From Rhizobium album (lineage in GTDB: Bacteria > Pseudomonadota > Alphaproteobacteria > Rhizobiales > Rhizobiaceae), in contig NZ_QFBC01000010.1 of the NCBI RefSeq assembly GCF_003122325.1, positions 124,001-188,000 on the forward strand: DNA of 64,000 nt, in the 5' to 3' direction. Positions 11,701 to 20,324 of this stretch are shown one piece after another; the first letter of the stretch is position 1, and the number at the start of each line of letters is the position of its first letter. A model generated the notes under the pieces. The model was not told the DNA's origin and ran no database searches. It saw only the letters and a list, made by a program, of their open reading frames with translations. The position numbers and the translations under genes are program-made.

Positions 11701-12083
11701 CAGGGTTTTACCGATCCTGTTGCGATTTTATCCGTTGCCTTGTCCTTGGCGCCCTTCGCGCCATCCGTCTCGGCCGCTTCCGTTGCCGGCACGTCGGCCT
11801 TGAGCATCGGCAGCTCCATTTCCTGGGCGATCTGGCGCGAATCGGTCGGCACCAGCTTCAATTCGCCGGCATAGACGGTAATCAGCTTTTCCAGCCGGTT
11901 CGGCTGCGTCAGCAGCGCCCAGTCGGCTTTCAGCAGATCGATCGTATCCTTCTCCAGCTTGATTTCCGCTTCCAGGCGCTTGACCTCGTCGAGCTTCAGC
12001 TCGGCGCGATGCTTGATGGAATAGGTCACCGTGGCGGTCACGGTCATGACGGCGATCAGAACGATGTCAAAGGTGCGCAGCAT
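11700..12083 (-). CDS. ftsL: Cell division protein FtsL
   Basis: Small bitopic protein of the FtsQLB division complex. It has 127 residues: a single N-terminal membrane span (about residues 3-20, LRTFDIVLIAVMTVTATVTY), then a periplasmic coiled coil rich in heptad Leu/Glu/Lys, and a low-complexity Ala/Lys/Asp tail. I chose the ATG at 12083 over the in-frame TTG at 12098 because GGAGG stands eight bases upstream of it and because it then starts 4 nt after the rsmH stop instead of inside rsmH. FtsL is poorly conserved; the call rests on topology and position between rsmH and ftsI. Confidence 0.9.
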   Translation of the reverse strand: MLRTFDIVLIAVMTVTATVTYSIKHRAELKLDEVKRLEAEIKLEKDTIDLLKADWALLTQPNRLEKLITVYAGELKLVPTDSRQIAQEMELPMLKADVPATEAAETDGAKGAKDKATDKIATGSVKP

Positions 12084-12087
12084 CGGT

Positions 12088-13116
12088 TCAGCCTCCAATC
12101 TTTCCTAGGCTCGTCAGGTTGGGGAGATCGAAGATCGAAAAATCTTCCGTTTCGGCCGGGGCCTCGGTGCGGCTGCCGGCCCGCAGCTTGGCCGAGCGCG
12201 CCCGCGGATTGAGCTCCGCCTCTTCATCACTGGCGGCCACCATCGACTTGCCGACGGGATCGAACGTCGCCGCCCGTTCGTGCATCATCGGCATGTGGCG
12301 GGAACCGGACGCCTTGCCGGAACGATCGGAGAAGAACTTCTTGACGATGCGGTCTTCCAGCGAATGGAAGGTGACGACGACGAGGCGCCCGCCGGGCTTC
12401 AGCACCCGTTCGGCGGCAAGCAGCGCCTGCGCCAGTTCGCCCAGTTCGTCGTTGACATAAACGCGCAGCGCCTGGAACACCCGCGTCGCCGGATGGATCT
12501 TGTCTTTGGCCTTGCGCGGTGTGACGATCTCGATCAGGCCGGCAAGGTCGCGGGTCGTCTGGAACGGTTCTGTGGCACGCTTCTTCTCGATGGCGCGGGC
12601 GATGCGGCCCGCCTGCTTTTCCTCGCCGAGGAAGCCGAAGATGCGGATGAGGTCGGACACCTTGGCGCGGTTGACCACATCGGCGGCGGAAACGCCCGAT
12701 GCCGACATGCGCATGTCGAGCGGCCCGTTCTTCTGGAAGGAAAAACCGCGCCCGGCCTCGTCGATCTGCATGGAGGAGACACCGATGTCGAGCACGACGC
12801 CGTCAAGCCCGCCGGCCGGCGCATGCTCGGCGAGACGGGAAAATTCCGAGTGGATCAGGGAAAGACGGCCGCCGCTCGCAGCCACCAGTGCCTGGCCGCC
12901 GGCTATCGCCGTCGGATCGCGATCGAGCGCGATGACGTCGGCGCCGGCATTCAGGATCGCCGAGGTATAACCGCCGGCGCCGAAGGTGCCGTCGAGGATG
13001 ACCTTGCCGGGTGCCGGCTCGAGCGCCGCCAAAACCTCTTTGAGAAGAACCGGAATGTGGCGAACCGGTCCGCCATCGGCTTCAGAAACAGATCCTCCGC
13101 CAAGATTCGCCACCAT
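12088..13116 (-). CDS. rsmH: 16S rRNA (cytosine1402-N4)-methyltransferase RsmH (MraW)
   Basis: SAM-dependent methyltransferase that modifies C1402 of 16S rRNA in the ribosomal P site. The 342-residue protein has the SAM-binding [14 protein letters not shown] (42-55), IALDRDP, the [19 protein letters not shown] motif, and [16 protein letters not shown]. An open frame reaches 13758, but the upstream part is the mraZ region read in another frame, and the ATG at 13116, 14 nt after the mraZ stop, gives the family start. Confidence 0.97.
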   Translation of the reverse strand: MVANLGGGSVSEADGGPVRHIPVLLKEVLAALEPAPGKVILDGTFGAGGYTSAILNAGADVIALDRDPTAIAGGQALVAASGGRLSLIHSEFSRLAEHAPAGGLDGVVLDIGVSSMQIDEAGRGFSFQKNGPLDMRMSASGVSAADVVNRAKVSDLIRIFGFLGEEKQAGRIARAIEKKRATEPFQTTRDLAGLIEIVTPRKAKDKIHPATRVFQALRVYVNDELGELAQALLAAERVLKPGGRLVVVTFHSLEDRIVKKFFSDRSGKASGSRHMPMMHERAATFDPVGKSMVAASDEEAELNPRARSAKLRAGSRTEAPAETEDFSIFDLPNLTSLGKIGG

Positions 13117-13130
13117 TCCGTTTCCCCGTC

Positions 13131-13571
13131 TTAACTGGGCCGCGTTCCTCTCAGTCTGCGTCCCTCTCGCGCAGCCTGCTGCGTCTCCTGGAAGACCGTC
13201 GGCTGCCAAAGCTGAAAATGATCCGCCCGCCCGACAAATGTCACCTCGGTGGTGATACCGGTGAAATCGCGGATAAAATCCGTGACCATCAACCGCCCCT
13301 CGGCATCGAGCTTCATGAAGACCCCGCCCCCGTGAATGAGGAGCGACATCTCGTTGGCGTCCGGCGAAAAAGGATCTTCCGCCGAAATCTGGCGCTCGAA
13401 ACGATCGAGCACATCCGGGCCCCCGACGCTGATCGCCGGAAACACAAAATCCTGGAAGCAATAAAGCTCCTGGATGTTCCGCTGCGCCAGCACCGACCGG
13501 AACACGGACGGCACGGAAACCCGCCCCTTCGCGTCGATCTTGCTGGTCACGTTGGAAAGGAAACGGTTCAT
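13131..13571 (-). CDS. mraZ: Transcriptional regulator MraZ
   Basis: DNA-binding protein of the SpoVT-AbrB fold that controls its own dcw operon. The 146-residue product ([21 protein letters not shown] at the N-terminus) holds two MraZ half-domains, each with a D-A-K/E-G-R motif (DAKGRV near 13-18; DAEGRL near 90-95). The frame is open to 13646, but the ATG at 13571 matches the family start. First gene of the operon. A TGGG repeat array lies about 180-210 bp upstream and is its probable binding site. Confidence 0.96.
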   Translation of the reverse strand: MNRFLSNVTSKIDAKGRVSVPSVFRSVLAQRNIQELYCFQDFVFPAISVGGPDVLDRFERQISAEDPFSPDANEMSLLIHGGGVFMKLDAEGRLMVTDFIRDFTGITTEVTFVGRADHFQLWQPTVFQETQQAAREGRRLRGTRPS

Positions 13572-13747
13572 GATTCGATACAGCCGTTCCCCATCGTGAG
13601 AGGCGCCGCATCCGCCCCCGAAGATACACCCTATGAAACAAAGCATCTCTCATCCGGGGAGCGGGTAGCACCCCGTCAACTCCATCCTGGAGCCGGCCTT
13701 TTTTTTGCGATGAGCGGGCGTCAAATCGCCCTTGAGCAGTGTGCATT

Positions 13748-13782
13748 TGGGATAACATGGGACCATATGGGCGTCAATGGGA
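13748..13782. promoter_or_regulatory. Probable MraZ operator: four TGGG boxes at 10-bp spacing
   Basis: TGGG occurs at 13748, 13758, 13768 and 13778, exactly one helical turn apart, on the plus strand (CCCA in the direction of mraZ). Known MraZ sites are short G-rich repeats (TGGGN in E. coli) separated by 5 nt, which gives the same 10-bp period. The array lies upstream of mraZ in an otherwise non-coding 415-bp stretch (13572-13986). The link to MraZ is inferred from motif, spacing and position. Confidence 0.75.
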
Positions 13783-13938
13783 ACCAGCCGCCGACACCCG
13801 TGACAGCGTCAAACGTTTATAAGCTGTTAAGTTTAACGAATCGTTATGAAACCCCGGCCCCGCAGGCTCTGGCGGGCAGGAGAAGCAAAAACCGGCGATT
13901 ACTCGCCCACGTAGAAAAAAGAAAATAAAACCAGATGC

Positions 13939-13957
13939 TTGCGAAAAAATTTCGCAA
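13939..13957. repeat. 8-bp inverted repeat between mraZ and rnpB (possible rnpB terminator)
   Basis: TTGCGAAA and TTTCGCAA flank a 3-nt spacer, 30-48 nt beyond the rnpB 3' end, in an A/T-rich tract. On the minus strand it could fold at the end of the rnpB transcript, but the U-run lies in and before the stem rather than after it, so a terminator role is uncertain. The rest of 13572-13986 shows no gene. Confidence 0.35.
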
Positions 13958-13984
13958 ATTTTTGAAAAATCTCAGGGGTAAAAA

Positions 13985-14417
13985 TTGCCAGTTGGCCTGT
14001 AAGCCGGGTTCTGTATGGCCCCGGTTGTGACACCGGTGCGTGGCAGCCATTCCTCTGGGACAGGACTTGCGCCCTGCCTCTCGCAACCCACCCGGATGAC
14101 CGGCCCGGAAACGGGCTGTAACGCTTGCGCGCCCATGTCATCCCTATTCGGTCTTGCTCCCGGTGGGGTTTACCATGCCGCCCCTGTCGCCAGGCGCGCG
14201 GTGGGCTCTTACCCCACCCTTTCACCCTTACCCCGCCGGCTTTGGCGTCCGTGTCGACGACGCAAAAGCAGGCGGGGCGGTTTCCTTTCTGTGGCACTTT
14301 CCCTAGGGTCGCCCCCGCCGGACGTTATCCGGCACCGTGTTTCCGTGGAGCCCGGACTTTCCTCACCCTACCGCCTTTCGGCATTGGTAAAGCGCGGCTG
14401 CCCGGCCAACTGGCAGG
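13985..14417 (-). ncRNA. rnpB: RNase P RNA (type A)
   Basis: Catalytic RNA of RNase P, which cuts the 5' leader from pre-tRNAs. On the minus strand the P4 core reads GAGGAAAGTCCGGGCTCC just after the 5' end, and the 3' end carries ACAGAACCCGGCTTA followed by the closing strand. The P1 helix is visible as GGCCAACTGGC (14404-14414) and GCCAGTTGGCC (13987-13997), which fixes the ends to within a few bases. Length of about 430 nt fits alphaproteobacteria. The 58-bp gap upstream contains a possible TTGTGG/GTTATT promoter on the minus strand. Open frames across it are not genes. Confidence 0.97.
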
Positions 14418-14472
14418 GGGTCAATAACCGAGTGTGGCCGGGAATGCCACAAAAATATGCATGCTTTGGCGT

Positions 14473-15663
14473 TCAGAGAAATTCCGGTTTGAAATCCGTC
14501 GCATAGGCGCCGTCGCTGATTCGGCCCTCGAGCATCAGCCCCGCCCCCAGCCGGCCGATCTCGTCCGAACTCTTGGCCGAGGCGCCGCAGCCGCCCGTCA
14601 GCACGGCGATGCGCGGCGACGAGGTGAAACCGATCGCCGGATAGCCGCTTGGCGGAAACGAGGTAACGCAGGACGAGGTGGAGATCGACCGCACGGCCAG
14701 ATCAGGGACGATCTCGCCCATGATGCGCACGAGGTGATCGCGGGCAGACGGCCGGCCGTCCGTCTGGAACCAGTCGCGAATCTCCGGCTCGGTCTGCAGG
14801 TGCAGATTGTCCGGATCGCCGCCGATCTTCGCATAGATCCTGCCGTCAGGATAGAGGATCGGCGGCAGCATGTAGATGCCGTCGCGCGGGTCCGCGGGCT
14901 CGCTGATCAGCGACGGCATGTTCGAAAGCCGTCCCGCTTCGGCCTCGTCGACCTCGAAGAAGACGATCGTGCGGCCATAAACCGTCATGGCAAGACGGTC
15001 CGGCAAGAGGCGTTCCGCAATCGAAAAACCGCCCGCTGCCACCAGCACCTTTTCGGCACTGTAGCTGCGCCCCGTATCGGTCACGACCTCGACGTGGTCG
15101 CCGCGATCACGCGTCGCAACAGCAGTCTCGCGGATGACGGCGGCGCCTGCCTTTTCCGCCAGCAGCGACTGCGCCTTTACCAGCCGCCGCGGGCTGATAT
15201 GCCCGGCGTTACGCGCCTCGTGGACACCTTCGCTGCCAGCAGGAAAGGCAAAGAACGGAAAGCGTTCGGCCAGCGCCGCATCGTCGAGAATATCGATCCC
15301 GACGCCGAGCGCGGCGGCGGCATCCACGACATTGGCGATATAGGCGCCGCCACTGCTGCGCTTCTGGCCGGCAATGAGGCAGCCGGCAGGCGTATAAAAA
15401 TCGATGCCGCTCTTTTCGGCAATCTCGGCGTATCGCGCAATCGAGCGATTGGCGAGGCGCGCCCAGTCGGCGTCCTTGTCGATGGTGCGGGTAATCCGAC
15501 CCTCGTCATAATGGCTGGCGAAGACGCCACGGTGGCCCTGCCGCTCGGCAGGTTCATCCGGCCCGAGCACGGCGATGCCATCGGACTGCAGTGCCAGATG
15601 GCGGGCGGCGGCGGCACCCATCATGCCGCGACCGATCACGAGAACCTTGAAATCCGCCGCCAT
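14473..15663 (-). CDS. FAD-dependent oxidoreductase of the DAO/sarcosine-oxidase family
   Basis: The 396-residue protein has an N-terminal dinucleotide loop (VIGRGMMGAAAARHLA, about 8-23) and the DAO fold with a C-terminal GGCGASAKSSDEIGRLGA region that resembles the FAD-closing segment of monomeric sarcosine oxidase/SolA enzymes. It probably oxidises an N-alkyl or D-amino acid, giving H2O2; the substrate is not evident. I start it at the ATG at 15663, with GAGAGGG about nine bases upstream; further in-frame ATGs at 15672 and 15705 are less well placed. It stands alone upstream of rnpB on the same strand. Confidence 0.8.
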   Translation of the reverse strand: MAADFKVLVIGRGMMGAAAARHLALQSDGIAVLGPDEPAERQGHRGVFASHYDEGRITRTIDKDADWARLANRSIARYAEIAEKSGIDFYTPAGCLIAGQKRSSGGAYIANVVDAAAALGVGIDILDDAALAERFPFFAFPAGSEGVHEARNAGHISPRRLVKAQSLLAEKAGAAVIRETAVATRDRGDHVEVVTDTGRSYSAEKVLVAAGGFSIAERLLPDRLAMTVYGRTIVFFEVDEAEAGRLSNMPSLISEPADPRDGIYMLPPILYPDGRIYAKIGGDPDNLHLQTEPEIRDWFQTDGRPSARDHLVRIMGEIVPDLAVRSISTSSCVTSFPPSGYPAIGFTSSPRIAVLTGGCGASAKSSDEIGRLGAGLMLEGRISDGAYATDFKPEFL

Positions 15664-15784
15664 GATCGCCATCCCTCTCAACGCCTGAAAGGCAAGCGAT
15701 AACATGGCGGCTGAATTACCGCATTACTTTAAGTCGGGGCGAAAAGGATTCATCCCCAGGCACTTGCGGGACGTTTTGGAAATC

Positions 15785-16309
15785 TCAGTCGATCAGCGAC
15801 TGCACCTTGCCGCAATAGCGCTTCGACACCGGGTTCATGCGTTTGGCCGCATGGCCGGCATTGTATTTCAGGATGGTGCTGCAGGTTTCGCCGCCGCCCA
15901 GTTCATGGGCCATGGCCAGGTATTTCATGCCGAAGCGGATGTTGGTCTCCGGGTCGTAGAGACCTTTGCGCGTGCCGGAATATCCCATCATCCGCGCCGT
16001 TGCCGGCTTGATCTGCATCAGGCCGATTTCGCCGGCGCTGCCGCGGGCTTTCGGGTTAAAATTGCTTTCGATCCGCACCACCGCATGTGCCAGCGAAACC
16101 GGCACGCCATATTGACGGGCATATTTGGAAATCAGCTGCGAATAGGGACCGGTGGAGGAAAAGGAAGGGGTCGCATAACCGGCGGTGCGGGTGGTCGAGG
16201 TCAGCGATATCGTCTCGACACGGGCGGGCCTTTCTCCTGCAAAAGCGCAGGAAATCCCCGACAGCAGCACGCCAAGGCATGCCGCAGCAGCAAAAGTCAG
16301 TCTTTTCAT
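15785..16309 (-). CDS. Soluble lytic murein transglycosylase (SLT domain), secreted
   Basis: Cleaves the MurNAc-GlcNAc bond with 1,6-anhydro formation. The 174-residue protein has a Sec signal peptide (MKRLTFAAAACLGVLL...AFA) and one SLT domain: catalytic Glu in RIESNFNPKARGSAGEIGLMQ (as RIES...GLMQI), then the YNAGH motif. The frame is open back to 16393, but the ATG at 16309 starts a clean signal peptide. The SLT domain is similar in layout to that of the lipoprotein at 20325-21296, so the two are probably paralogues. The 255 bp upstream to the amidase gene contain no gene I can support. Confidence 0.88.
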   Translation of the reverse strand: MKRLTFAAAACLGVLLSGISCAFAGERPARVETISLTSTTRTAGYATPSFSSTGPYSQLISKYARQYGVPVSLAHAVVRIESNFNPKARGSAGEIGLMQIKPATARMMGYSGTRKGLYDPETNIRFGMKYLAMAHELGGGETCSTILKYNAGHAAKRMNPVSKRYCGKVQSLID

Positions 16310-16564
16310 CTTGGAAGTTTTACTCCGACCCAAAGGCCTGCCGGACAGTGCGCCCACGCGTTTGGTCCTCGTGCGGATGTCCTCGGACGGCATCGCACGG
16401 CAGCAGCACCTTATCGTTTACATTCGCAGCCGGCCCTTGCGGCGGCTGCCGTTCACGGGGCTGTTAGACCAGCGCAATGCGGAAAGAATAGGGAATTGCT
16501 GTGGCGGCGCAGCATTTCACCGAAAACGGCGTTTCCGGACGAATAAAACCGCCCTGTCGCCCGT

Positions 16565-17335
16565 TCAGTCCTGACCGAAACGCGGCAGCGCCGCAAGCAG
16601 GCGGTGCAACGTATCGATAGTGGAAACATCGGCGATGCCGTCGATCCGCTCCGGCCGGAAATGGCGCTGGAAAGCGTTGACGCAGCCTTCGGTCTTGTCG
16701 TCGAACGCACCTGTGATTTCAACACCGTAACCGTACATCGACAGCATCGACTGCAAGGCTTCGATCGGCTGGCCGTGGTCGCCGCGCTGGAAGAAGCGCC
16801 CGCCCATCGCCCGGCCCGGCTCCACCCAGTGGCCGACGCCGTGCCGATACAGGGTTTCCCAGGGAAACCTTTCACCCGGATCGACCTTGCGAACGGGAGC
16901 GATATCGGAATGCCCCAGCACCCGCTCCGGGGCGATGGCCCAACGCTGGCCGCAATCCCGACACAAATCGATGACGGCGGCGATCTGCGCCTGCGAAAAA
17001 TCCGGCAGACCGCCAGGATGGCCGGCATTGGCGATCTCGATGCCGATCGAGGCGGAATTGATGTCGGTTGTTCCACCCCAGAAACTTTTGCCGGCATGCC
17101 AGGCGCGCCGCGTCTCCGGCACGAGCTGCAACACACGGCCGTCCTCATCGACGAAATAGTGGCTCGATACCTGGCTTTCGTCACGACAGAGCCAATCCAA
17201 CGCCCGCCCGGCGCTCTCCATGCCGGTATAATGCAGGATGATCATGCTTGGCGTGCAGCCATCGGCCCGTTCACCATGGTTGGGCGAAGGCTTGACCTCC
17301 GCACCGGCGTAGTCAGCAGTAAAATGGGAGGTCAT
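16565..17335 (-). CDS. amiD: N-acetylmuramoyl-L-alanine amidase, AmiD type
   Basis: Zinc amidase that releases stem peptides from muropeptides. The 256-residue protein combines an N-terminal Amidase_2 domain (ILHYTGM with a zinc His, SSHYFVDEDGRV, GIEIANAG, GHSDIAPVRKVDPG with the second His and acid) with a C-terminal PG_binding_1 domain (about 185-250: FQRGDHGQPIEALQSMLSMYGY). No signal peptide is obvious, so it may act on recycled anhydro-muropeptides in the cytoplasm or be exported otherwise. Its ATG overlaps the stop of the upstream DnaJ gene (ATGA). Confidence 0.92.
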   Translation of the reverse strand: MTSHFTADYAGAEVKPSPNHGERADGCTPSMIILHYTGMESAGRALDWLCRDESQVSSHYFVDEDGRVLQLVPETRRAWHAGKSFWGGTTDINSASIGIEIANAGHPGGLPDFSQAQIAAVIDLCRDCGQRWAIAPERVLGHSDIAPVRKVDPGERFPWETLYRHGVGHWVEPGRAMGGRFFQRGDHGQPIEALQSMLSMYGYGVEITGAFDDKTEGCVNAFQRHFRPERIDGIADVSTIDTLHRLLAALPRFGQD

Positions 17336-18042
17336 GCCGCGCGGCGTTCTTTCTCGATCGCCGCGTAAGCGGCATTCAGCGTCGCCATGCGATCATTGGC
17401 GATGGTATGGAATTCCTCCGGCACACCGCGGGCGATCAGCCGGTCGGGGTGGTGCTCGGAAACGAGGCCGCGGTAATGCCTGCGGATCGTGGCGAAGTCG
17501 TCGGAACGGTTGACGCCGAGGACGATATAGGGATCGCGGCCCTCGACGAAGACGTGGCGGGCGGTGATGCGCTCGAAATGCGCCTCGCTTATGCCGAAAA
17601 TCTCCGCCACCCGGGCAATGAAGGCCATTTCCTTCTCGTGCAACGCGCCGTCGGCCTTGCCGATATGGAAAAGACCGTCGATGACGTCTTCCAGCACCGG
17701 GCAGTTGGCGGCACAGGTGCTGCACAGGCCGGCGAGCTTCTCGGCATAGGCCTCGTAGCCGGCCACGTCCTGGCGGGCCAGATTGTAGAGGCGGGCGACG
17801 TTGCGCGCCTCGCTGTCGGGGAAGTCGAAGATGTGGCGGAAGGCTGCGACCTCGGATTCGGTCACCACGCCGTCGGCCTTCGCCATCTTCGCCGACAGCG
17901 CGATGACGGCCACGGAGAAGGCGACGTTGCGCCGCGTCTCCGGATCACCTTCGAACACCGTTCGAATGGTTTCCACCACCGCTGACAAGGCATTGCTGGC
18001 AGCGTCAGCGACTGCGCTCAGCAACTTCTCCCAGAAAGACAT
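17332..18042 (-). CDS. TerB- and DnaJ-domain co-chaperone (DjlA-like)
   Basis: The 236-residue protein has an N-terminal amphipathic segment, a TerB-type helical domain (about 45-160, with MAKADGVVTESEV and GKADGALHEKE acidic loops) and a C-terminal J domain (about 170-232) with the HPD motif in SEHHPDRL that stimulates DnaK ATPase. E. coli DjlA has a membrane anchor before the same two domains; here no hydrophobic anchor is visible, so it looks peripheral or soluble. It is coupled to the amidase by a 4-nt overlap, hinting at an envelope-related role. Confidence 0.85.
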   Translation of the reverse strand: MSFWEKLLSAVADAASNALSAVVETIRTVFEGDPETRRNVAFSVAVIALSAKMAKADGVVTESEVAAFRHIFDFPDSEARNVARLYNLARQDVAGYEAYAEKLAGLCSTCAANCPVLEDVIDGLFHIGKADGALHEKEMAFIARVAEIFGISEAHFERITARHVFVEGRDPYIVLGVNRSDDFATIRRHYRGLVSEHHPDRLIARGVPEEFHTIANDRMATLNAAYAAIEKERRAA

Positions 18043-18125
18043 TATCGATCCATAGGCAAAATGCGTCGTTTTGCAAGCTGATCAAATAATCCTGGCAATT
18101 GCAAGATGACCTTAGGATTGCATCG

Positions 18126-18154
18126 GATGAAACATCGTTCACATTTGTTTCATC
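18126..18154. promoter_or_regulatory. 9-bp perfect inverted repeat in the divergent djlA-like/pfp intergenic region
   Basis: GATGAAACA (18126-18134) and TGTTTCATC (18146-18154) are separated by 11 nt, which puts the half-sites about two helical turns apart, as expected for a dimeric regulator. It lies about 84 bp before the DnaJ-like gene and 153 bp before pfp. Which gene it serves, and what binds, is unknown. Confidence 0.4.
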
Positions 18155-18306
18155 GATCGTCGCCCATGGGAAACCATGACAGGCGGCACCGACACGCTTT
18201 CGCCTGAGGAAACCTTAAAACTTCACTTTACACCCGCTTCCGGCTGTCGCATCCATGGCCCGCATGAACCATGAGCGGCGGCGCCCAAGGCGCCGAAGGA
18301 GGAACG

Positions 18307-19518
18307 ATGGCGAAACAGAAAGTTGCAATGCTGACGGCCGGCGGCCTGGCCCCCTGCCTCTCGTCGGCGGTCGGCGGGTTGATCGAGCGCTACAGCGACG
18401 TCGCCCCTGATATCGAACTGATCGCCTACCGTTCCGGCTATCAGGGCCTCCTGCTCGCGGACCATATCGCCATCACGCCGCACATGCGTGAAAAGGCCGC
18501 CCTGCTGCATCGTTATGGCGGCTCGCCGATCGGCAACAGCCGCGTCAAGCTCACCAATGCCGCCGACTGCGTCAAGCGCGGGCTGGTAAAAGAAGGCCAG
18601 AACCCGCTGGCAGTCGCCGCGGACCGACTGGCCGAGGATGGCGTCACCATCCTGCACACCATCGGTGGCGACGATACCAACACCACCGCCGCCGACCTCG
18701 CCGCCTATCTCGGCGCCAACGGCTATGATCTCACCGTCGTCGGCCTGCCGAAGACGGTCGACAACGACGTCGTGCCGATCCGCCAGTCGCTCGGCGCCTG
18801 GACGGCGGCCGAGGTTGGCGCCGATTTCTTCGACAATGTCAGCAACGAGCAGAGTGCTGCGCCCAAAACCCTGATCGTCCACGAAGTCATGGGACGCCAC
18901 AGCGGCTGGCTGACGGCGGCGACGGCGCGTGCCTACATACAGAAGAGCAGCCGCAACGACTATGTCGACGGCCTGATGATGGACGGCAAGCTGAAGACGA
19001 TCGACGGCCTCTACCTGCCGGAAATGGCCTTCGACCTGCAGGCCGAAGCGGCACGGCTGCGCAAGGTCATGGAAACCAACGGCTTTGTCAGCCTGTTCGT
19101 TTCGGAAGGCGCCTGCCTCGATGCGATCGTCGCCGAACGCGAGGCGGCCGGCGAGACGATCAAGCGCGATGCCTTCGGCCATGTGAAGATCGACACCATT
19201 AACGTCGGCAACTGGTTCTCCAAGCAGTTCGCCGCCCTGCTCGGCGCCGAACGCTCGATGGTGCAGAAGTCGGGTTATTTCGCCCGCTCCGCGCCTGCCA
19301 ACCAGGACGACCTGCGGCTGATCCAGGGCATGGTCGATCTCGCGGTGGAAAGCGCCCTCAACAAGGTCTCCGGCGTCACCGGCCACGACGAGGCCCAGAA
19401 GGGCAAGCTCAGGACGATCGAGTTCCCGCGCATCAAGGGCGGCAAACACTTCGACCTGTCGACCAAATGGTTCGGCGAGGTGATGGATGTCATCGGCCAG
19501 AAATACAAGCCGGCCTGA
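18307..19518 (+). CDS. pfp: Pyrophosphate-dependent 6-phosphofructokinase
   Basis: Reversible phosphorylation of fructose-6-phosphate, linking glycolysis and gluconeogenesis. The 403-residue protein has the PFK signatures TIGGDDTNTT (near 118-127) and LPKTVDNDVVP (147-157). The Asp in GGDDT and Lys in PKTVDND are the residues that, in this family, exclude ATP and select pyrophosphate (ATP enzymes have GGDGS and PGTIDND), so I assign the PPi type. The ATG at 18307 is preceded by AAGGAGGAACG; the in-frame ATG at 18271 is rejected. Confidence 0.93.
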   Translation: MAKQKVAMLTAGGLAPCLSSAVGGLIERYSDVAPDIELIAYRSGYQGLLLADHIAITPHMREKAALLHRYGGSPIGNSRVKLTNAADCVKRGLVKEGQNPLAVAADRLAEDGVTILHTIGGDDTNTTAADLAAYLGANGYDLTVVGLPKTVDNDVVPIRQSLGAWTAAEVGADFFDNVSNEQSAAPKTLIVHEVMGRHSGWLTAATARAYIQKSSRNDYVDGLMMDGKLKTIDGLYLPEMAFDLQAEAARLRKVMETNGFVSLFVSEGACLDAIVAEREAAGETIKRDAFGHVKIDTINVGNWFSKQFAALLGAERSMVQKSGYFARSAPANQDDLRLIQGMVDLAVESALNKVSGVTGHDEAQKGKLRTIEFPRIKGGKHFDLSTKWFGEVMDVIGQKYKPA

Positions 19519-19571
19519 TTGAACACTGGCGGCGCCCACGAGTTTCTGGCAGGATATCTGCGGAGGAATCG

Positions 19572-20207
19572 ATGTCCACGGAATATCTGGCGATCTACGC
19601 CGTTGGCGCCGCAATCATCCTGGCCCTGCCGGGTCCGGGCAACTGCCTCATGCTGTCTTATGGTCGCAGCAGGCGGCATTTGCAATCGCTGGCGGCAGCG
19701 GCGGGAATCACCCTGACCGGCACGGTCCTGACGACCGCGATTGCGACCCTCGTCGCCGTCGCGGGCGGCCTTTCGGAACTGCTCGCAGCCGTTTTGCGCG
19801 GTTGCGGCATGGCCGTGCTGGTGTGGTCGGTGCTGGTGCTCTGGCGCCTGCGCGGCATGACCGGCCTCGTCGCCGACAATGACAATCTCGACGGTAAAAA
19901 CGCCGCATCGGCCTTCCTCAAGGGGGCCAGAACAATGATCCGCAATTATTGGCAGTTGACGCTGTTTGGCGCCCTCGCCACCCAGGCCGTCGGGCCTGGC
20001 ATCGTGAATTTCCAGCAAACTATTGTTTTTTCAGTTATATTTATTGCATTCTCGATTTTGACAAACCTGATCTATGCCATTTTCGCCGGCCGCATCCACA
20101 AAAGGCTTCGCCGCCTGGAAACCCGGAAGATCAAGGGCAGGACCCGCGGCAAGCTGCGCGTCAACGCGGGAATCGTCAGCGTCGGCTATCGACGCCTTGC
20201 TGCATAG
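19572..20207 (+). CDS. LysE/RhtB-family amino-acid exporter
   Basis: Inner-membrane protein of 211 residues with about five to six spans and the LysE N-terminal pattern ALPGPGNCLMLSYGRSRRHLQSLAAAAGI, which resembles the PGPN motif of RhtB exporters but with a shift to PGPGN. The C-terminus is strongly basic (HKRLRRLETRKIKGRTRGKLR). The ATG at 19572 has GGAGGAATCG directly upstream. It follows pfp by 53 nt; no functional link is evident. The substrate cannot be told. Confidence 0.8.
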   Translation: MSTEYLAIYAVGAAIILALPGPGNCLMLSYGRSRRHLQSLAAAAGITLTGTVLTTAIATLVAVAGGLSELLAAVLRGCGMAVLVWSVLVLWRLRGMTGLVADNDNLDGKNAASAFLKGARTMIRNYWQLTLFGALATQAVGPGIVNFQQTIVFSVIFIAFSILTNLIYAIFAGRIHKRLRRLETRKIKGRTRGKLRVNAGIVSVGYRRLAA

Positions 20208-20324
20208 CCAGCTTGCCCCATGCTTGCGGGGCCTTCACGAATAGGTTAATGGGTGAAAAATGGTGTTAACAGTTTCCCCCTGTTTATGCGTTGCGGGGAG
20301 GCACGATTTCGCGAGAGTGATCAA

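Noticed and set aside
13690-13710. Run of eight T on the plus strand after CCGGCC, as a terminator
   Set aside because: The only stem before it is 5 bp (CTCCA/TGGAG) and offset, and no plus-strand gene lies upstream; the run belongs to the mraZ leader region on the other strand.
12088-13758. RsmH with a 214-residue N-terminal extension
   Set aside because: The extension is mraZ in another frame. The ATG at 13116 follows the mraZ stop by 14 nt and begins the family N-terminus.
13899-14506. Open frames on both strands over 13.9-14.5 kb
   Set aside because: The region is the RNase P RNA gene, proved by its conserved core and P1 helix.
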